A program made the position numbers and the translations under genes. Positions 11,442-22,835 of a DNA stretch of 64,000 nucleotides are shown piece by piece (within the stretch, counting starts at the first letter, position 1; the number at the start of each line of letters is the position of its first letter). The stretch spans positions 191,001-255,000 of the forward strand of contig OX419756.1 of the NCBI GenBank assembly GCA_948567375.1, read 5' to 3'. The DNA comes from Lunularia cruciata. Lineage: Eukaryota; Streptophyta; Marchantiopsida; Lunulariales; Lunulariaceae. Under the pieces are notes generated by a model, which saw only the letters and a program-made list of their open reading frames with translations, was not told where the DNA came from and searched no databases.

Positions 11442-14400
11442 TGTGACAACCCAGCAAATATCACTTTTGTAGTAATCAGGTAAGTAAAGTTTGTTCTCAC
11501 AGAGATACTATTCAAAATTGGTCAAAAATGAAGCAAAGTAACAATTTCATTTCTTCTTGGTTTTGTCTTCAATCTCTCAAGTAGAAACCACACCCAAAAG
11601 AGCATAATAAGCACTAATGTTTAGTCTTGTCACAACAATTTTTCACCTATAATCACAACTTCATCGAATCTTTCTAAACAATCTTGATTGTGATGATTCA
11701 AATTCTCTTGAAGACGGCACTTCATTGCAAAACAACTTTGCCTCAAAATTGTGTTCCACTCCTCCACTAAAGGCACAACTTCCTCAATCAAAATTGCTTC
11801 ACATCATTGCACTACACTCACAAATGCAGAATATGACCAACACTACAATTCCTCTCAGATCTATCAAGGCATTGCTCCAATTGCCTTCACTCAAGATCAA
11901 ACACACAGAATGAAGATCAAGGCTATGGAATCCAACATCCAACAAACACATTGATTTGCACTTCAAAATTCTTCACACACTTACAAACACAAACATAGAA
12001 TTGATACTCAAAATCAAGCTCAAGCGATGAGCACTGAAATCAGCACTTTGCTTTACTTATCTTCAGAAATTATGAATATTGAACAACATAACAGTGCAAA
12101 TGCCTCCTTTAAATAGGTAAAGTACTTGATAGGTACTAACAACTATACCATTCTACAACAACTCTTCCAACCTGCAGATCCAAAATGACAATGTACCTCT
12201 TCATATCTACCTCTCCAAATCTCAAAACTGTTACTACTCCAATCCAATGTCAACAGTGACTTTGGCCTCCAAACCCAATGTTCCTTCAAGAATTTCTCCA
12301 TCTTTGGGTCTATTTAATTCTACTCCTAATTCTTCTATTTCTACAATGTCTTCACTACAAACTACGACTACACTAGTGGGTAATCTATCTAACTCTTTAT
12401 CTCCTAACCTACTCTTCTCTAATGTCTCAGATGACAACTCCAAAGACACCTGCACTCCTACTTTGGCTACTTCGGGCCTTCTAACTTCTTGTACTTCACT
12501 ACAAAGTTTGTCTAACTCAATCCTAACAAGATCCAATTTGAGACACACATTGTCTTCCACTTCTAACATCTTCCTATCTATGCATTCTCACAGACAAATT
12601 AATAAATTTTTCAACCCAGTGTCCTTCACCTTTCTCTTGCATGTCTCTTGCACCAACAATTTCAACTCGTGCAATCTGGCTTCTTCCAATTTACCTTCAA
12701 CCTCTGTGCTCAGCATCGCCTTGATTTCATTTACCACCCCGACTAAATCATCGGCTTCTTTTGCAATCTTGAGCCTCTCCTTCTTCCTTTCTTCCTCCAA
12801 TTCATTTTGATACATCTAGAGCTCATCTTCAAATTCAACCTTCATCGCGTCCCTCTCCTTTTGATTCACAACAATCTGCTCTTCTACCTCCTTCACCAAT
12901 TCGTGCAACTAATCTTCTTCTCTACCACACTTGGCTAACTTCCTCTGCCAGGCTTGATCTTTCTTAACGGCCTTCTTCTTAAGACTTTCCAACTCCTACT
13001 CCATTACCTCTATACTTGCCTTTGAGTGTATTAACTCTACTTGCGCATTAGCAATTTCTCCCTTCAGCACTACAACCAATGATGTCATCTCCTTTGCCTC
13101 CTTGTGACACTTTACTAAATCCTCCCTCATTACTTCAGAGTGCTTACTCCAAAGAATCTCCTCAACCCAAATTTCTTCAACTTCCATCTCCACTCTTGTT
13201 AGCTTACTTCTTAACAATGAGGTTTCCACACTCCACTGCTTTACTACTACCAACTCATTGCGTACATCAACATTGGCACTCACCATCTCTACTTTCTTCT
13301 ATTGTAGGAATGCCAGCAATGGACACACAACTTTTGATAGATACTCCACTCCGTCACATTTCTTGTCATCAACTTGGCCTTTGTCTTCATCTTTAGGCAA
13401 CACTCCTTCTTGCACCTTACTCCAAAGTCACAATCTTTGTACTATCAAGGTTTCCCCATCCAAGCTCTCCTCCTCTTCCATGACAACTTTATTGGGTCCC
13501 ACCTTGGCTACTTGCACATTATTCTTTCCTCTGGCAGTTTGTGGTTATGTCAAGACTTCTTCTTCCTTCTTCTTCTCACCTCCCTGTTCAATCATAGAGA
13601 CTTCTAGGCTTGGCTTCCTTGTATCCATCATCTACCTTTGAGTTTGCTAAACCTCCGCCTCATCTTCACTGCCACTACTTGATTCTTCACTTCCCAAGGT
13701 GAGCTCTTCTTCTTCTCCCAATGCTTCTTCCTTTGATCTAGTTTCCCCTTCTGACTTTTCTTTGGATTCCGGTGTGGATTCGTTCAATTTCACCATCACT
13801 GCCATTGGGTTAAGCTTTTGCACCTTTTGTGGTTGAACTATCATAAGGCAACTTTCAGGCTTAGTTCTCTTCCTGGCCCTTGGGATGTCAATTGCTACAA
13901 TTCTCTCCTTCTCATTTTTCTTGTAGTACTCATCCCCATCTTGCACCCTCTCCATGTAATATCATTCATCCACATCTGCCTCCTTTTGCAGATCCAGATG
14001 AAAGTGCAAGCGCATTCAGTTTCTTTCTTCCAAAGTTAGCAAGCTCAACCCAAAATAGAAATGAGCTGCAAAGGGAATGAAATAATGAGGTGGCATGTCC
14101 ATTCTCCAACCCAAAATCATCTACCCACTTGCTCATGCTGACATTTCACCCAATCTACTACCTCTCTTGCAAAAATTTGGTGAAAGAACACCGCCTATTG
14201 CATCATAACATAGGTGGTTTGCTCTAGCTTGAACATTGTTATCATCGCACTTACAGTCCTCCTCCTCTCGGGATCTCTATATAACTATTCACCTTATACC
14301 CATTCTTGGTGCAAAGTTGATTGAACAAGTTTCTCACCTCGGCAGTCTCTTCTGAAGCATCACACTTCCAATAGAAGGTGGTACCTCCTTCCTCTCCTAC

Positions 14401-15201
14401 TTCTCTCCCCAAGACTATTCTCCAATCCAACTCAATCCATCAAGCCGGATTTCCTCTCTTCTCCTTGTGCTTTGGCCCATCCTTGCAATTGCTCATTGCA
14501 ATTTCTACCATGAAACCTGGAAATTTGAAGTTCCATTTCTAGGCCAGGAATGTGATACAAAGTCTTGCCAAGACCTCAATCTATGCTACTACTTCTATTC
14601 TACAAACTGCAAGTCCCCTCACCGCACTTTGCTTACTCACTTTTGGGGCCAGTGTGTGTTTTCTCACCCTCTTCTTGTGGAAGATTGTTCCTGAGATCCT
14701 AACCCACTTGTCTTCCTACGGATTTGCAATTTGCATTACATTGGGTCAACTCTGAATAGGGACAGAGTAGCATCTAGACATTGTGCTGCTTTCTTGAAAA
14801 ACTCTCAATTTTATAGTCTTGCATTGATTGGTCATTCTTCAGTCATTCTCCACTCCAATCACTGATTTCTGTGGGGTTGTTTCCTGTCACTATCAAGAAC
14901 TTCTTGATCCCAAGGTCATTACTTTCTTCACGTGTACTTTCTTGATTTGCCAACTCCAAAGAAGTTTGTTATAGGTTATTCGGATCCAACTACCTTGCTT
15001 GATACAAAGTCCTCTTCTTTGTCTTCCTCTTTTATCCATCCTGGGTCCTTCAATCTTGAACCAAATTTGACTTCAGGTTTGGCCTCAAACACACGTTTCT
15101 TCTAATTTCTTTCACGTTTAGCCCTCCTTAGGCTTTAATAACGTACTTCTTCTTCAAAATTTCCTTGAAACTATCCAAAACCAAAAAATATGGGTACCAC
15201 A
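11442..15201 (-). repeat. GL3: solo LTR of the long (3.8-kb) class
   Basis: On the minus strand the unit starts TGTGGTACCCAT at 15201 and ends GGTTGTCACA at 11442 (3760 bp). The direct repeat CTAGG lies at 11437-11441 and 15202-15206. No primer site or internal region is present. It carries a full-length but broken copy of the LTR ORF (about 14800-12234), belonging to a branch different from GL4, GL6, GL8 and GL10. The host is element B. Confidence 0.92.
12234..14800 (-). pseudogene. LTR-borne coiled-coil ORF in GL3
   Basis: From about 13955 down to 12234 all open pieces lie in one minus-strand frame, separated only by single stops; upstream, the N-terminal part (GFMVEIA near 14500, CTKNGYKVN near 14300) is in another frame. 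The order is an N-terminal domain, an acidic Ser/Glu region (EEELTLGSEESSSGSEDE, ending near 13647), a heptad-rich coiled coil (13286-12588) and the C-terminal module (LEVEDNVCLKLDLVRIELDK and DKELDRLP, 12569-12234). The protein role is unknown. The overlapping plus-strand ORFs (12247-12810, 13079-13641) are its antisense shadows. Confidence 0.7.
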
Positions 15202-15206
15202 CTAGG

Positions 15207-16326
15207 CAAGTCTCTCTTCATCATGTGGCACACTTGGTCTATCAGTATCCAAAGTTATTACCAATGTCAGCAATTAGTAGTTACCAAAAGACCCTACCAG
15301 TAGATATTTTTTATTGGGGGTATAGGATTTGGATAGACATGGTCTTGTTCATTTGGGGATTTCTAGATGGCCATGTTAGGAACATACATGCATTGGTTGA
15401 GGTCTTCATGATCTCCATTTTGGTGTTTTTGGGAGATGTTATGTATACTACAACATCTCTAGGTTCATCAATTTGTTTCTCCAACTTACATTTTGGAAAA
15501 CATCTCCTTGATAGGTCATTCTCACACCCAAATGGTGGTGAGTACACATCAGGTCCATTCTTGGATGGGACATGGCATGTTGTTAGATGCAACTAGAGTG
15601 GGATCACGGGTTCATCATCTTTGTCTTTGTCTTTGGCACTATAGAACCTCTCTTACCTAGAGAGGTTCTATAGTGCGCTTATGATGGGATTCAACAACTA
15701 GACAACATCATTGTTGATGACATCTTGGATGTTAGGTGTCAATCTTAGATGGTGATAGTGGCTGAAAGGTCACTTGTGGTAGTGGTGAACCTAGTTGGAC
15801 AACTTAGAGCCACTTTTCCCACACTTACAAGTTTCCCAGGCTCCCATGCTTTTTGAGAGGGAATCCTTAGAATTGTTTGGAACTCATAGTTACAATAGTT
15901 GGTGGAGCTCAACACCAATAAGAAAGAGCGTGCAATGGGTTTTTTCATTGGTATTACTGCTATTCCAATAGTGTTAGAGGTATCCATGCATCAGGTGTTA
16001 AGTCATGATATGGACCTGAACTATTTGACCTGGATTGTGAGCCTTGGTTTGGCAAAGCAACATAGGATGTGCTTGATAGGCATCACCACTTGTACACTTG
16101 TGAGCTTTGTGCCTATCAAGATGATTCAAGCACATGCTTGGGGCAATGGACCAATTGAGCAAGGTATTCTTGGGACACAACTAGTTGCTAGTATGGAGAG
16201 TGGTCTACTTGGAGTCCATCCAGGTGAGCGTGGTCTACTTGGATTACACCCTTTGTCTACTTGGGATGTAGCTAGAAGAAGTATAAAGTTTGCAACCATA
16301 TCAAAGGGAGTTTTTCACACTAAGAT
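15207..16326 (+). pseudogene. Unassigned pol-proximal region of element B
   Basis: Element B resumes here. The block 15255-15480 matches 32160-31950 (minus) of element D, confirming that the two share ancestry (GGCCATGTTAGGAAC region against GGCCATATCAAGGA). Open pieces (15165-15596, 15899-16333) are not a recognised domain. A retropepsin would be expected somewhere here but no active-site motif survives. Confidence 0.45.
15636..15676. repeat. Perfect 18-bp inverted repeat with 5-base loop
   Basis: GCACTATAGAACCTCTCT at 15636-15653 is followed by TACCT and by its exact reverse complement at 15659-15676. The perfect pairing inside otherwise badly decayed sequence is notable. Confidence 0.9.
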
Positions 16327-16794
16327 TGTATAACAATATGAAGTTTAGCGATAAAGTTAGTTAGAACTAACAAAGCAAAGAATAGACCAAATTAGCCAAA
16401 AATATTCTAGAAGTATCTAGGAAGCTCCTTGGGAAGCTTCTTGGCTAGCTTAGCTTGCACCCCAAGTAAGTAGCTTTTAGAAGGAAGCTTTTAGAAGCTT
16501 CTAACTAGCTTAGCTTGCAACCCAAGTAGGCGGCTTCTAGAAGGAAGCTTCTTGAGAAGCTTCTCAAGAGCCTTGTAGGCTCCCTATAAATACCAAAGCT
16601 AAAGCTCATGCTAGGCATTTGGAGTTTACCCACATTCAAGTGTCCCAATATGATCCTCCATTCTCCTATTTCTCTCCTTGGTCTTGGTCATTTACAAAGT
16701 TGGGACCTCTAGTGGTTGCGAGCATGACACTACTGCTCCCAAGGGCTCAGTGTAGCATCCAATTAGTATGTTTTCCACTCCTATGACAATTACA
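16327..16794 (+). repeat. Possible small solo LTR inside element B
   Basis: The block begins TGTATAACAA and ends CAATTACA, with AAGAT before and AAGGA after, which would be an imperfect 5-bp duplication. It has a TATA box TATAAATA at 16585-16592 preceded by a 60-bp tandem repeat, and element B coding sequence seems to resume right after (DTWELDLGPKLP). I place it as a solo LTR of an unrelated family. The boundaries are tentative. Confidence 0.45.
16445..16564. repeat. 60-bp tandem repeat, two copies
   Basis: CTAGCTTAGCTTGCA recurs at 16445 and 16505; each unit also has CCCAAGTA and AGAAGGAAGCTT. A partial third copy (GGAAGCTTCTTGG) lies upstream. It sits just before a TATA box, as enhancer-type repeats do in LTR U3 regions. 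Confidence 0.8.
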
Positions 16795-17586
16795 AAGGAT
16801 ACTTGGGAGCTAGATCTTGGACCCAAGCTTCCAAGAGAGGAAAGATGAAGAGTTTGGAGGTTCTTGAGGAGCTACATGATTTGTTTTACCTTCCATATGA
16901 AGGATTTGGGTGTTCTAAAAGGACCTAGTACATAGATTGAGTTGACTAGCAATACACCAATTTTCTCACGTCCCTATAGATATAATGACATGGAGAGAGC
17001 ATTGATTTAGAGCCGGAGTAGAGACCTTTTTGAGGTTGGTTTGGTGAAGATTTCACATGGAGAGTATGCATCAACTATAGTGATGCCAGCCAAGAAGGAT
17101 ATGCATGGCAACTACATTAATAGGTAGATGTGTGGAGATTACCATCCTATCAACCAACAAACTAGGGTTGATTGTTATGCCATGCCTACATTGGAGGAGA
17201 TCCTTGATGCAATTGGGCATGCAAAGGTCTTTAGCACTTTGGATCTTTGAGCATGATATCATTAGTTGCCAATCAAGGAGGAGGATTAGTCTAAGACAAC
17301 ATTTTTGGCTATTGATCTTCACGGTAAGGATGTGTTATATTGGTGGAGTTTGTTACTATTTGGGTTAAAAGATGCTCCTTTTGAGTTCCATAGGATCATG
17401 GATAGGATCCTAGCTGGATTGGGTTTTGCTTGGTGCTATATTGATGACATTTTGGTCTATAGCACTATAGTGGAGAAGCATGAGAGACATTTGTTGGAGG
17501 TGTTTGAGAGATTGAGATCTCATGGACTCAAATTACATCTTGGGAAGTGTAGGTTCTTCCATGAGCAAGTTGAGTATTTAGGTCAC
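16795..17586 (+). pseudogene. pol: Reverse transcriptase of element B, first part
   Basis: Readable blocks are a pre-RT segment (DTWELDLGPKLPREER), then VMPAKKDMHGNY, CGDYHPINQQT, the catalytic region with YIDD (CYIDDILVYS, about 17440), and the thumb start HGLKLHLGKCRFFHEQVEYLGH ending exactly at the GL4 insertion. In gypsy RT the YIDD aspartates and an upstream aspartate (here in FSTLDL) hold the metal ions. Several stops (for example after LDL and EED) and a shift near 17300 kill it. The frame 17305-17586 is open. The domain continues after the duplication at 21383. Confidence 0.85.
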
Positions 17587-20500
17587 TGTGACAACCCGGC
17601 AAATATCACTTTTGCGGTAATCAGGTAAGTAAAGTTTGTTCCCGCAGAGATACAAGTCAGAATTGGTCAAATACGAAGCAAAGTAACAATTTCAGTTCTT
17701 CTTGAGTTCTTCTTTAGTCTTTCAAGTAGAAACCACACCCAGAAGAGAGTAACAAGCACTAATTTGTAGTCTTGTCACAAATTAACACTCCATAATCACA
17801 AATCCTTCAATTCTTTCCAAACAATCTTGATTGTGATGATTCAAGCTCTCTTGAAAATGGCACTTCATTCCAAAATGATTTTGCCTCAAAATTGTGTTCC
17901 ACCCCTCCACTGAAGGCACAACTTCCTCGATCAAAATTGTTTCACATCAACTTTGCACTGCACTCACAAATGCAAAATACTACCAACACTACAATTCCTC
18001 TTAGATCTATCAAGGCATTGCTTTGATTGCATTTCACTCAAGATCAAACACATAGAATGAAGATCAAGGCTGTGGAATCCAACATCAAACAAACACACTG
18101 ACTTGCACTTTGAATTTCTCCAAACACTCACAAACACAAGTACAACGTTGATACTCGGAATCAAGCTCAAGCGACGAGCACTGCTTCACAGCACTTTGCT
18201 TTATCTATTCTCAGAAATTATGAGCAATGAACAACATAATACTGCGAATGCCACTCTTAAATAGTAAACAAATTGACAGTTCTAACAACTATACCGTTCC
18301 ACCACAACTGTTCTAACCTACAGATCCAAAATGACAATGCACCTCTTCATATCTGCCTCTTCAAATCTCAAATCTGTTACTAATCCGATCCGATGTCTAC
18401 TTCTTCTTTGGCTTTCAAACCCGAACCCGAAGTAACTTTACTTCCTATCATTTTTTCCTCGGGTTTCAGATCTTCTACTTCTTCTACCAGATCCAACAAT
18501 TCTCTCTCCTGATCTGAAATTTCACTAGTGGGTAATCTATCTAACTCCTTATCTCCCGACCCACTCTTCTCTAATGTCTTTGATGGCAACTCTGAAGACA
18601 TTTGGACTCCTATGTTATCTACTTCGGGTTTTGCTCTAACATCCTTCCAAAGTTTTTCTAGCTCTACTTTCACTAAGTCTAATCTAATTGAAATGTTATC
18701 CTCTACCTCTAAAACCTTTTTGTCTACACGAGTTCATAATTTGATCAACAAGGCATTCATCTCGGTGTCTTTCGCTTGTCTTTTGCTTGTCTTCGCCTCA
18801 TCTCCTGCACCAACAACTTCAACTCGTGCAGTCACGCTTCTTCAATTCAAACGTTGGCTTCTGTACTTAACATTGCGTTCACCTTGAGGACTATCTCCTT
18901 CAATGGCTCCAATCTTGTCTTCCTTTCTTGTTCCCGATTTGCAAGCCATTCCTCTCGGTACATTGCAATCTCTGCCTCAAACTCGGCTTTCACCGTTTCC
19001 TTCTCCTTCTCCTTCTGTTCAATCTTCTCTTCCTGATTACAAAGTAACTCTCGTAATCTCTCTTCTTCTCTATACCATGCAGCCAATTCTCTTTGCCAGA
19101 GTTGCTTCTTCTCCTCTATACTCTCCATCACTCTATCGAGCTCTTGATCCTTCGCTGCTACCCTCGCCATAGCATGCATAAGTTCTACTCTTGAATCAGC
19201 AAACTGCTGCTTCAAGATTTTGTATTCAGCTACCTGTCTCTCTCTTGCTATGTCACTCTTCCTCGCAAGATCCTCTTGATAGCTCACTTCCCTCTTCAGG
19301 TCTTCAATTACCTGACTTCTCTCTACTGCCTCCGCTCACAATACTTCTCTCTCCTCCTCACCTCGGGTTACACTCCTCTTCAACTCCGAGTTATCTTCTT
19401 CTAATCTTGCTACCACCTGCAATACAGTCTTTACCTCTGGACAAGTCGATTGCATCTCCTTCTTCTTGTGCTCCAACTTCACCAACAATGGGCACACTAT
19501 CTCTTGCAAGTACCCCACTCCATCATTGGCAACTACTTCCTCCCGCGGAGGGGTCTCTCTTTTCTCCTTGTGTTCTCCTGATACTCGCCTTCTTCTCTGG
19601 AGTCTTCGTATCGGGATTGATGCCTCATTGCCCGAGCTTTCTTCTACCTCTTCCTTCACTCTACTTGGCCCTGCTTCACACTTCGCCTTACGTCGTGAGC
19701 GAACTCCTCACTATACTGCAATCTTCTTTTCCTCTGGCACCGGTACTTCGTCCTCTAGCGTTGTGTTGTCTTCAGCTTCCAACTCGGCTTGCACTTCTTC
19801 TTCGTATTCTTCAGCCACTGGCGCCGATGTCATCTCTCCACCTTCTTCACTATCACTGCTCGTATCTCCGCTCTGTAGTGTCAGCTCAGGTTACTCCTTA
19901 TGTTCCGAGTCCTCCATTTTGAGCTTGGCCTCACCTTCTGAGTCTTCATCTTCTGACTCAATTACTACCATTCCTCGCCTCGGGTTACTTCTCTGCATCT
20001 TCCGAGGTTTCTTGCTTTCTTTAGCTTCTCCTTGCCAACTCCTCTTCTTCGTCGGGGTACTCACTATGACCTCCACGTTCTTCCCTGTCTTTGCGTAGTA
20101 GTCATTCATGCTCCGGATTTGGAGTATGTATTGCTGCTCCTCAACATCGACCTCCTTTCACACATCAAGATGGAAGTGTGACACCATCCGAGTCCGCTCC
20201 GCCGAGTTCAGCAAATTGAGCTCGAGGTAGAAGTGTGCTGCAAACGGCACAATGTAGTGTGGAGGCAACTTATCCCGCAAATTCCACACCATCTACCTTG
20301 TTCTCCCATGAAAACACCTCGCCCAATTGATTGGTTCTCCTGCAAACAACTTATGGAAGAACACCGCTTGGTGTTTCATCACATAAGTCGTTCTCTCCGG
20401 CTTCAAGATTGCCATGAGAGCACTCACAATCCCTCTCTTCACTGGATCCTTGTAACTCTCAACTTTGTACCCATTCTTTGTTCTTTTTGATGAGAAGGCA

Positions 20501-21377
20501 TCTCTCACCTCCTGAGTCTCTTGGGCTATCTCTCCTTTCCCCAAGAACGTGGCTCCCTACTCCGAGCCTGCCTCCTTCCCGAGTACGAGTCTCCTATCCG
20601 ACTCTATCCAGCAAGCCGGATTTCCTCTCTTCCCTTCTTCCTCGGGTCCATCGAGACACTTACTCTCGATGATTTCTATCATGAATCCTGGAAAACTTAC
20701 GTTCCAGTTCCATGCCAGAAAGGTGATCCGAAGTCGGCTCAAGACTTTGATCCTCGCTATCATATCTAATCTCCGAATCGCATGATTTCTCACTATGAAT
20801 TCGGAGTTCTTCTTCCTTCCTCCCATCTCTTCTACTTTCTCACTTTCTCTCAATTTCACTCTTGCAACTTCTCCCTTGCGCACTAACACAAGTCCAACTC
20901 TATTTCCCTTTCCTTGATCACCTGCAAGACGACTCCTCAACGGCAAAGGAAAATTGCTCGACATTTCATCGTTGCAGTTTTGATTTTTATAGAGTTGCGC
21001 TTCTTCGTCTTCCGTCACTTTGAGTTCCTACCAAGAAATCACACCTCCAACATGCACCTGTCACTGTCAATCAACCTTCACGCGTATGAGCTGCCAGTTT
21101 TCAAACGGCCCCTTCTTGAATTTCTTGCCTTGACAAAAGGTTGTTAGACTGTCTTTGCCTCGGGTTGAGCTCCCCCAATCCAAAGACAATTTACTTTGGG
21201 TTGTATGCTGACAGGGCATTTCCGAATACTTTGCCTTATGACCCAAAGTCACTTTACTTCGGGTTTCATCCCGAAGACTCTTTTCTTCGCCTTCTTCGGC
21301 CATACAAGTGCAATCCGACTTCTCTATACACTTCTTCTCCTTTATTCTGAAAAAAAACAAAAAATGTGGGCACCACA
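17587..21377 (-). repeat. GL4: solo LTR of the long class, best-preserved ORF
   Basis: Minus-strand start TGTGGTGCCCAC at 21377, end GGTTGTCACA at 17587, 3791 bp, with GTCAC duplicated at 17582-17586 and 21378-21382. It splits the RT of element B at a codon-level position. It carries the LTR ORF (21018-18380), then on the minus strand the box TATTTAAGAG near 18260, and R-U5 to the end. This copy has in-frame stops but almost no frameshifts. Confidence 0.94.
18380..21018 (-). pseudogene. LTR-borne coiled-coil ORF in GL4 (reference copy)
   Basis: One minus-strand frame runs from ATG at 21018 to about 18790 with roughly seven stops, then shifts to the frame ending at 18380: about 880 codons. 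Residues 1-150 are basic, with AWNWNVSFPGFM near 100. Residues 155-310 hold a folded domain with VMKHQAVFFHKLFAGEPINWA and PHYIVPFAAHFY. Residues 340-440 are acidic, 450-720 form a coiled coil with long Glu/Lys/Leu heptads, and the tail is DKELDRLP ending EEEVDIGSD. I know no named family with certainty; the folded part recalls the 'putative plant transposon protein' domain of Tat-type elements (inference). Most stops are TAG or TGA where paralogues have CAG or CGA. The Ser/Leu-rich plus-strand ORFs at 19191-20098 are antisense shadows. Confidence 0.75.
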
Positions 21378-21382
21378 GTCAC

Positions 21383-22010
21383 ACTATCTACCCTAGAGGA
21401 CTTGGTGTTCAGCGGACCAAGGTGGAGTCTATTGTGCATATTCCTTGGCCTACAAATATGAGCAGAGTGCAAGCATTCCTTGGGTTGGTGAACTTCTATT
21501 GCCGTTATGTTAGAGGATTTAGTGTCATTGCAAGGCCTTGACAAAGCTAACCAAGCTTATAAATGAGTGGTGTTGGGGAGATGAGTAGGAGAGAGCTTTT
21601 GTAGAGCTCAAGAAGAGGTTGAAATTTGCTCCTATTTTGAGGAGACTGATCAAAGGATGACCATTTCAAGTTCACATTGATTGGAGTATGTTGGGGCTTG
21701 GAGCAATGCTCACCCAACATGATGATGAGGGGAAGGAGTTTGTGGTGGCCTATGCTAGTCGCTACAATAATTCAGCAGAGGTGAAGTATAGTTCATATGA
21801 GAGAGAGTGCTTGGCAGTAGTATGGGCAGTAGCACATTTATTATGTTACCCATTTGGTAACCCCTTTACTCTCATCACTGATCATCACTCATTGAAGTGG
21901 TTGATGGAGTCTGACAAGCTTTCAAGGAAACTTGCACAATGTGCTCTAATTTTACATGAGTATGATTTCACAAGTATTCACATAACTGCCTGGAATGGTG
22001 AATTGTGATG
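21383..22010 (+). pseudogene. pol: RT end and RNase H of element B
   Basis: Directly after the GL4 duplication the RT connection continues (VQAFLGLVNFYCRYVRGF, to 21541, then a stop). RNase H follows: DWSMLGLGAML (about 21678), YASRYNNSAEVKYSSYERECLAVVW and LITDHHSLKWL supply the expected D, E and D catalytic positions. The piece 21688-22008 is open for 106 codons. The domain ends near 22010 where a one-base shift leads into GLSRNPCPNQQ in another frame, the usual end-of-RNase H motif. RNase H degrades the RNA strand during cDNA synthesis. Confidence 0.88.
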
Positions 22011-22835
22011 TAGATGGGTTGAGTAGAAACCCATGTCCCAACCAGCAGGATCAGACGGGAGCATGTTGGCATGGTAAGATAGACAAGGAGATGGTGTTAG
22101 GTTAGCATGCATTTGTCTTTCTTTGTATATTTTTTGAGGCTTTGGTGGTATCACTCGCAGCACATGTAGGAGGGGTTATTGCAATCACAAATCCAAAGAG
22201 TGGAGATAGTGGTATAGTTAAGTGAGACATTCATAATGATGTCTTAATGATGGACTATCTTTGCACTAGTGTTGTGGGTGGCATAGTTGGGGCCAAGGAG
22301 AGAGATTGTGTTCTTTAGCAAGCTAGATGGTTCAGATCAGAGGACAGAAACCTTCCTTGAGTATGGGAGGATGTGTAGAGTGAGAGTAGTACCACTTCCA
22401 TCTTAAAGACCATAGTCGGTCCATCATGCTCATGAGAAGCTAGGAAATTTTGGAGTAAAGCATACATATAGCTTACTCCAGAGTCATTATTGGTGGCGTG
22501 GTATGCAGACCAAGGTACAGTAGTTTGTTGCAAGATGTGTAGTTTGTGACTAAGTTAGAGCATCATTTAATGCTCCTATGCCATAGTTACACCCATTACC
22601 TATCATGGGATTGGATTACCATTGGATTTTGGACTTTGTTGAACCTTTATCATTGATTGTAAGACATCATTGATTGTAAGACATCATTGGTACATTTTGG
22701 TGATGGTTGCACTTCTTGACAAGTCTAGTGAAGGGATGACTTACTTGTTCTTGGATTGGGTTCTTAGTCATTTTTGTGCACTAGTTGAGGTTTTGAATGA
22801 TTAGTGTACAAAGTTCTTGGGAGAGTTCCAAGCAT
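22011..22835 (+). pseudogene. pol: Integrase remains of element B
   Basis: After the RNase H tail there is a His-His-Cys-Cys type region around 22430-22550 (HAHEKLGNFGVKHTYSLL, then FVARCVVCD), followed near 22590 by HPLPIMGLDYHWILDF, the conserved entry to the catalytic core. A later CTKFLGEFQAY (about 22808-22840) corresponds to the second catalytic-aspartate segment. Numerous stops are present. Integration activity is lost, and the C-terminal part is missing at the junction with element C. Confidence 0.75.

Larger units (their letters stand above)
6390..22835 (+). mobile_element. Element B: degraded Ty3/gypsy element, split by GL2, GL3 and GL4
   Basis: After removing 9160-10952, 11442-15206 and 17587-21382, the plus strand reads as one gypsy element: leader/gag (6390-8132), an unassigned middle (8133-16326), RT (16795-17586 joined to 21383), RNase H (to about 22010) and integrase (to about 22835). 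Each removed block leaves one copy of a 5-bp duplication and restores host continuity. The left end near 6390 (ATTGGTAGTGAGGC) also matches element D. Neither LTR of B is visible; the 3' end is lost at the junction with the LTR fragment of element C near 22835. Many stops and shifts show long decay. Confidence 0.8.

Noticed and set aside
19191-20098. Long Ser/Leu-rich plus-strand ORFs (also 12247-12810, 29218-30150, 37019-37694)
   Set aside because: They lie exactly antisense to the Glu/Lys-rich coiled-coil ORF of the LTR units; the composition is what the complement of GAG/AAG-rich codons gives.
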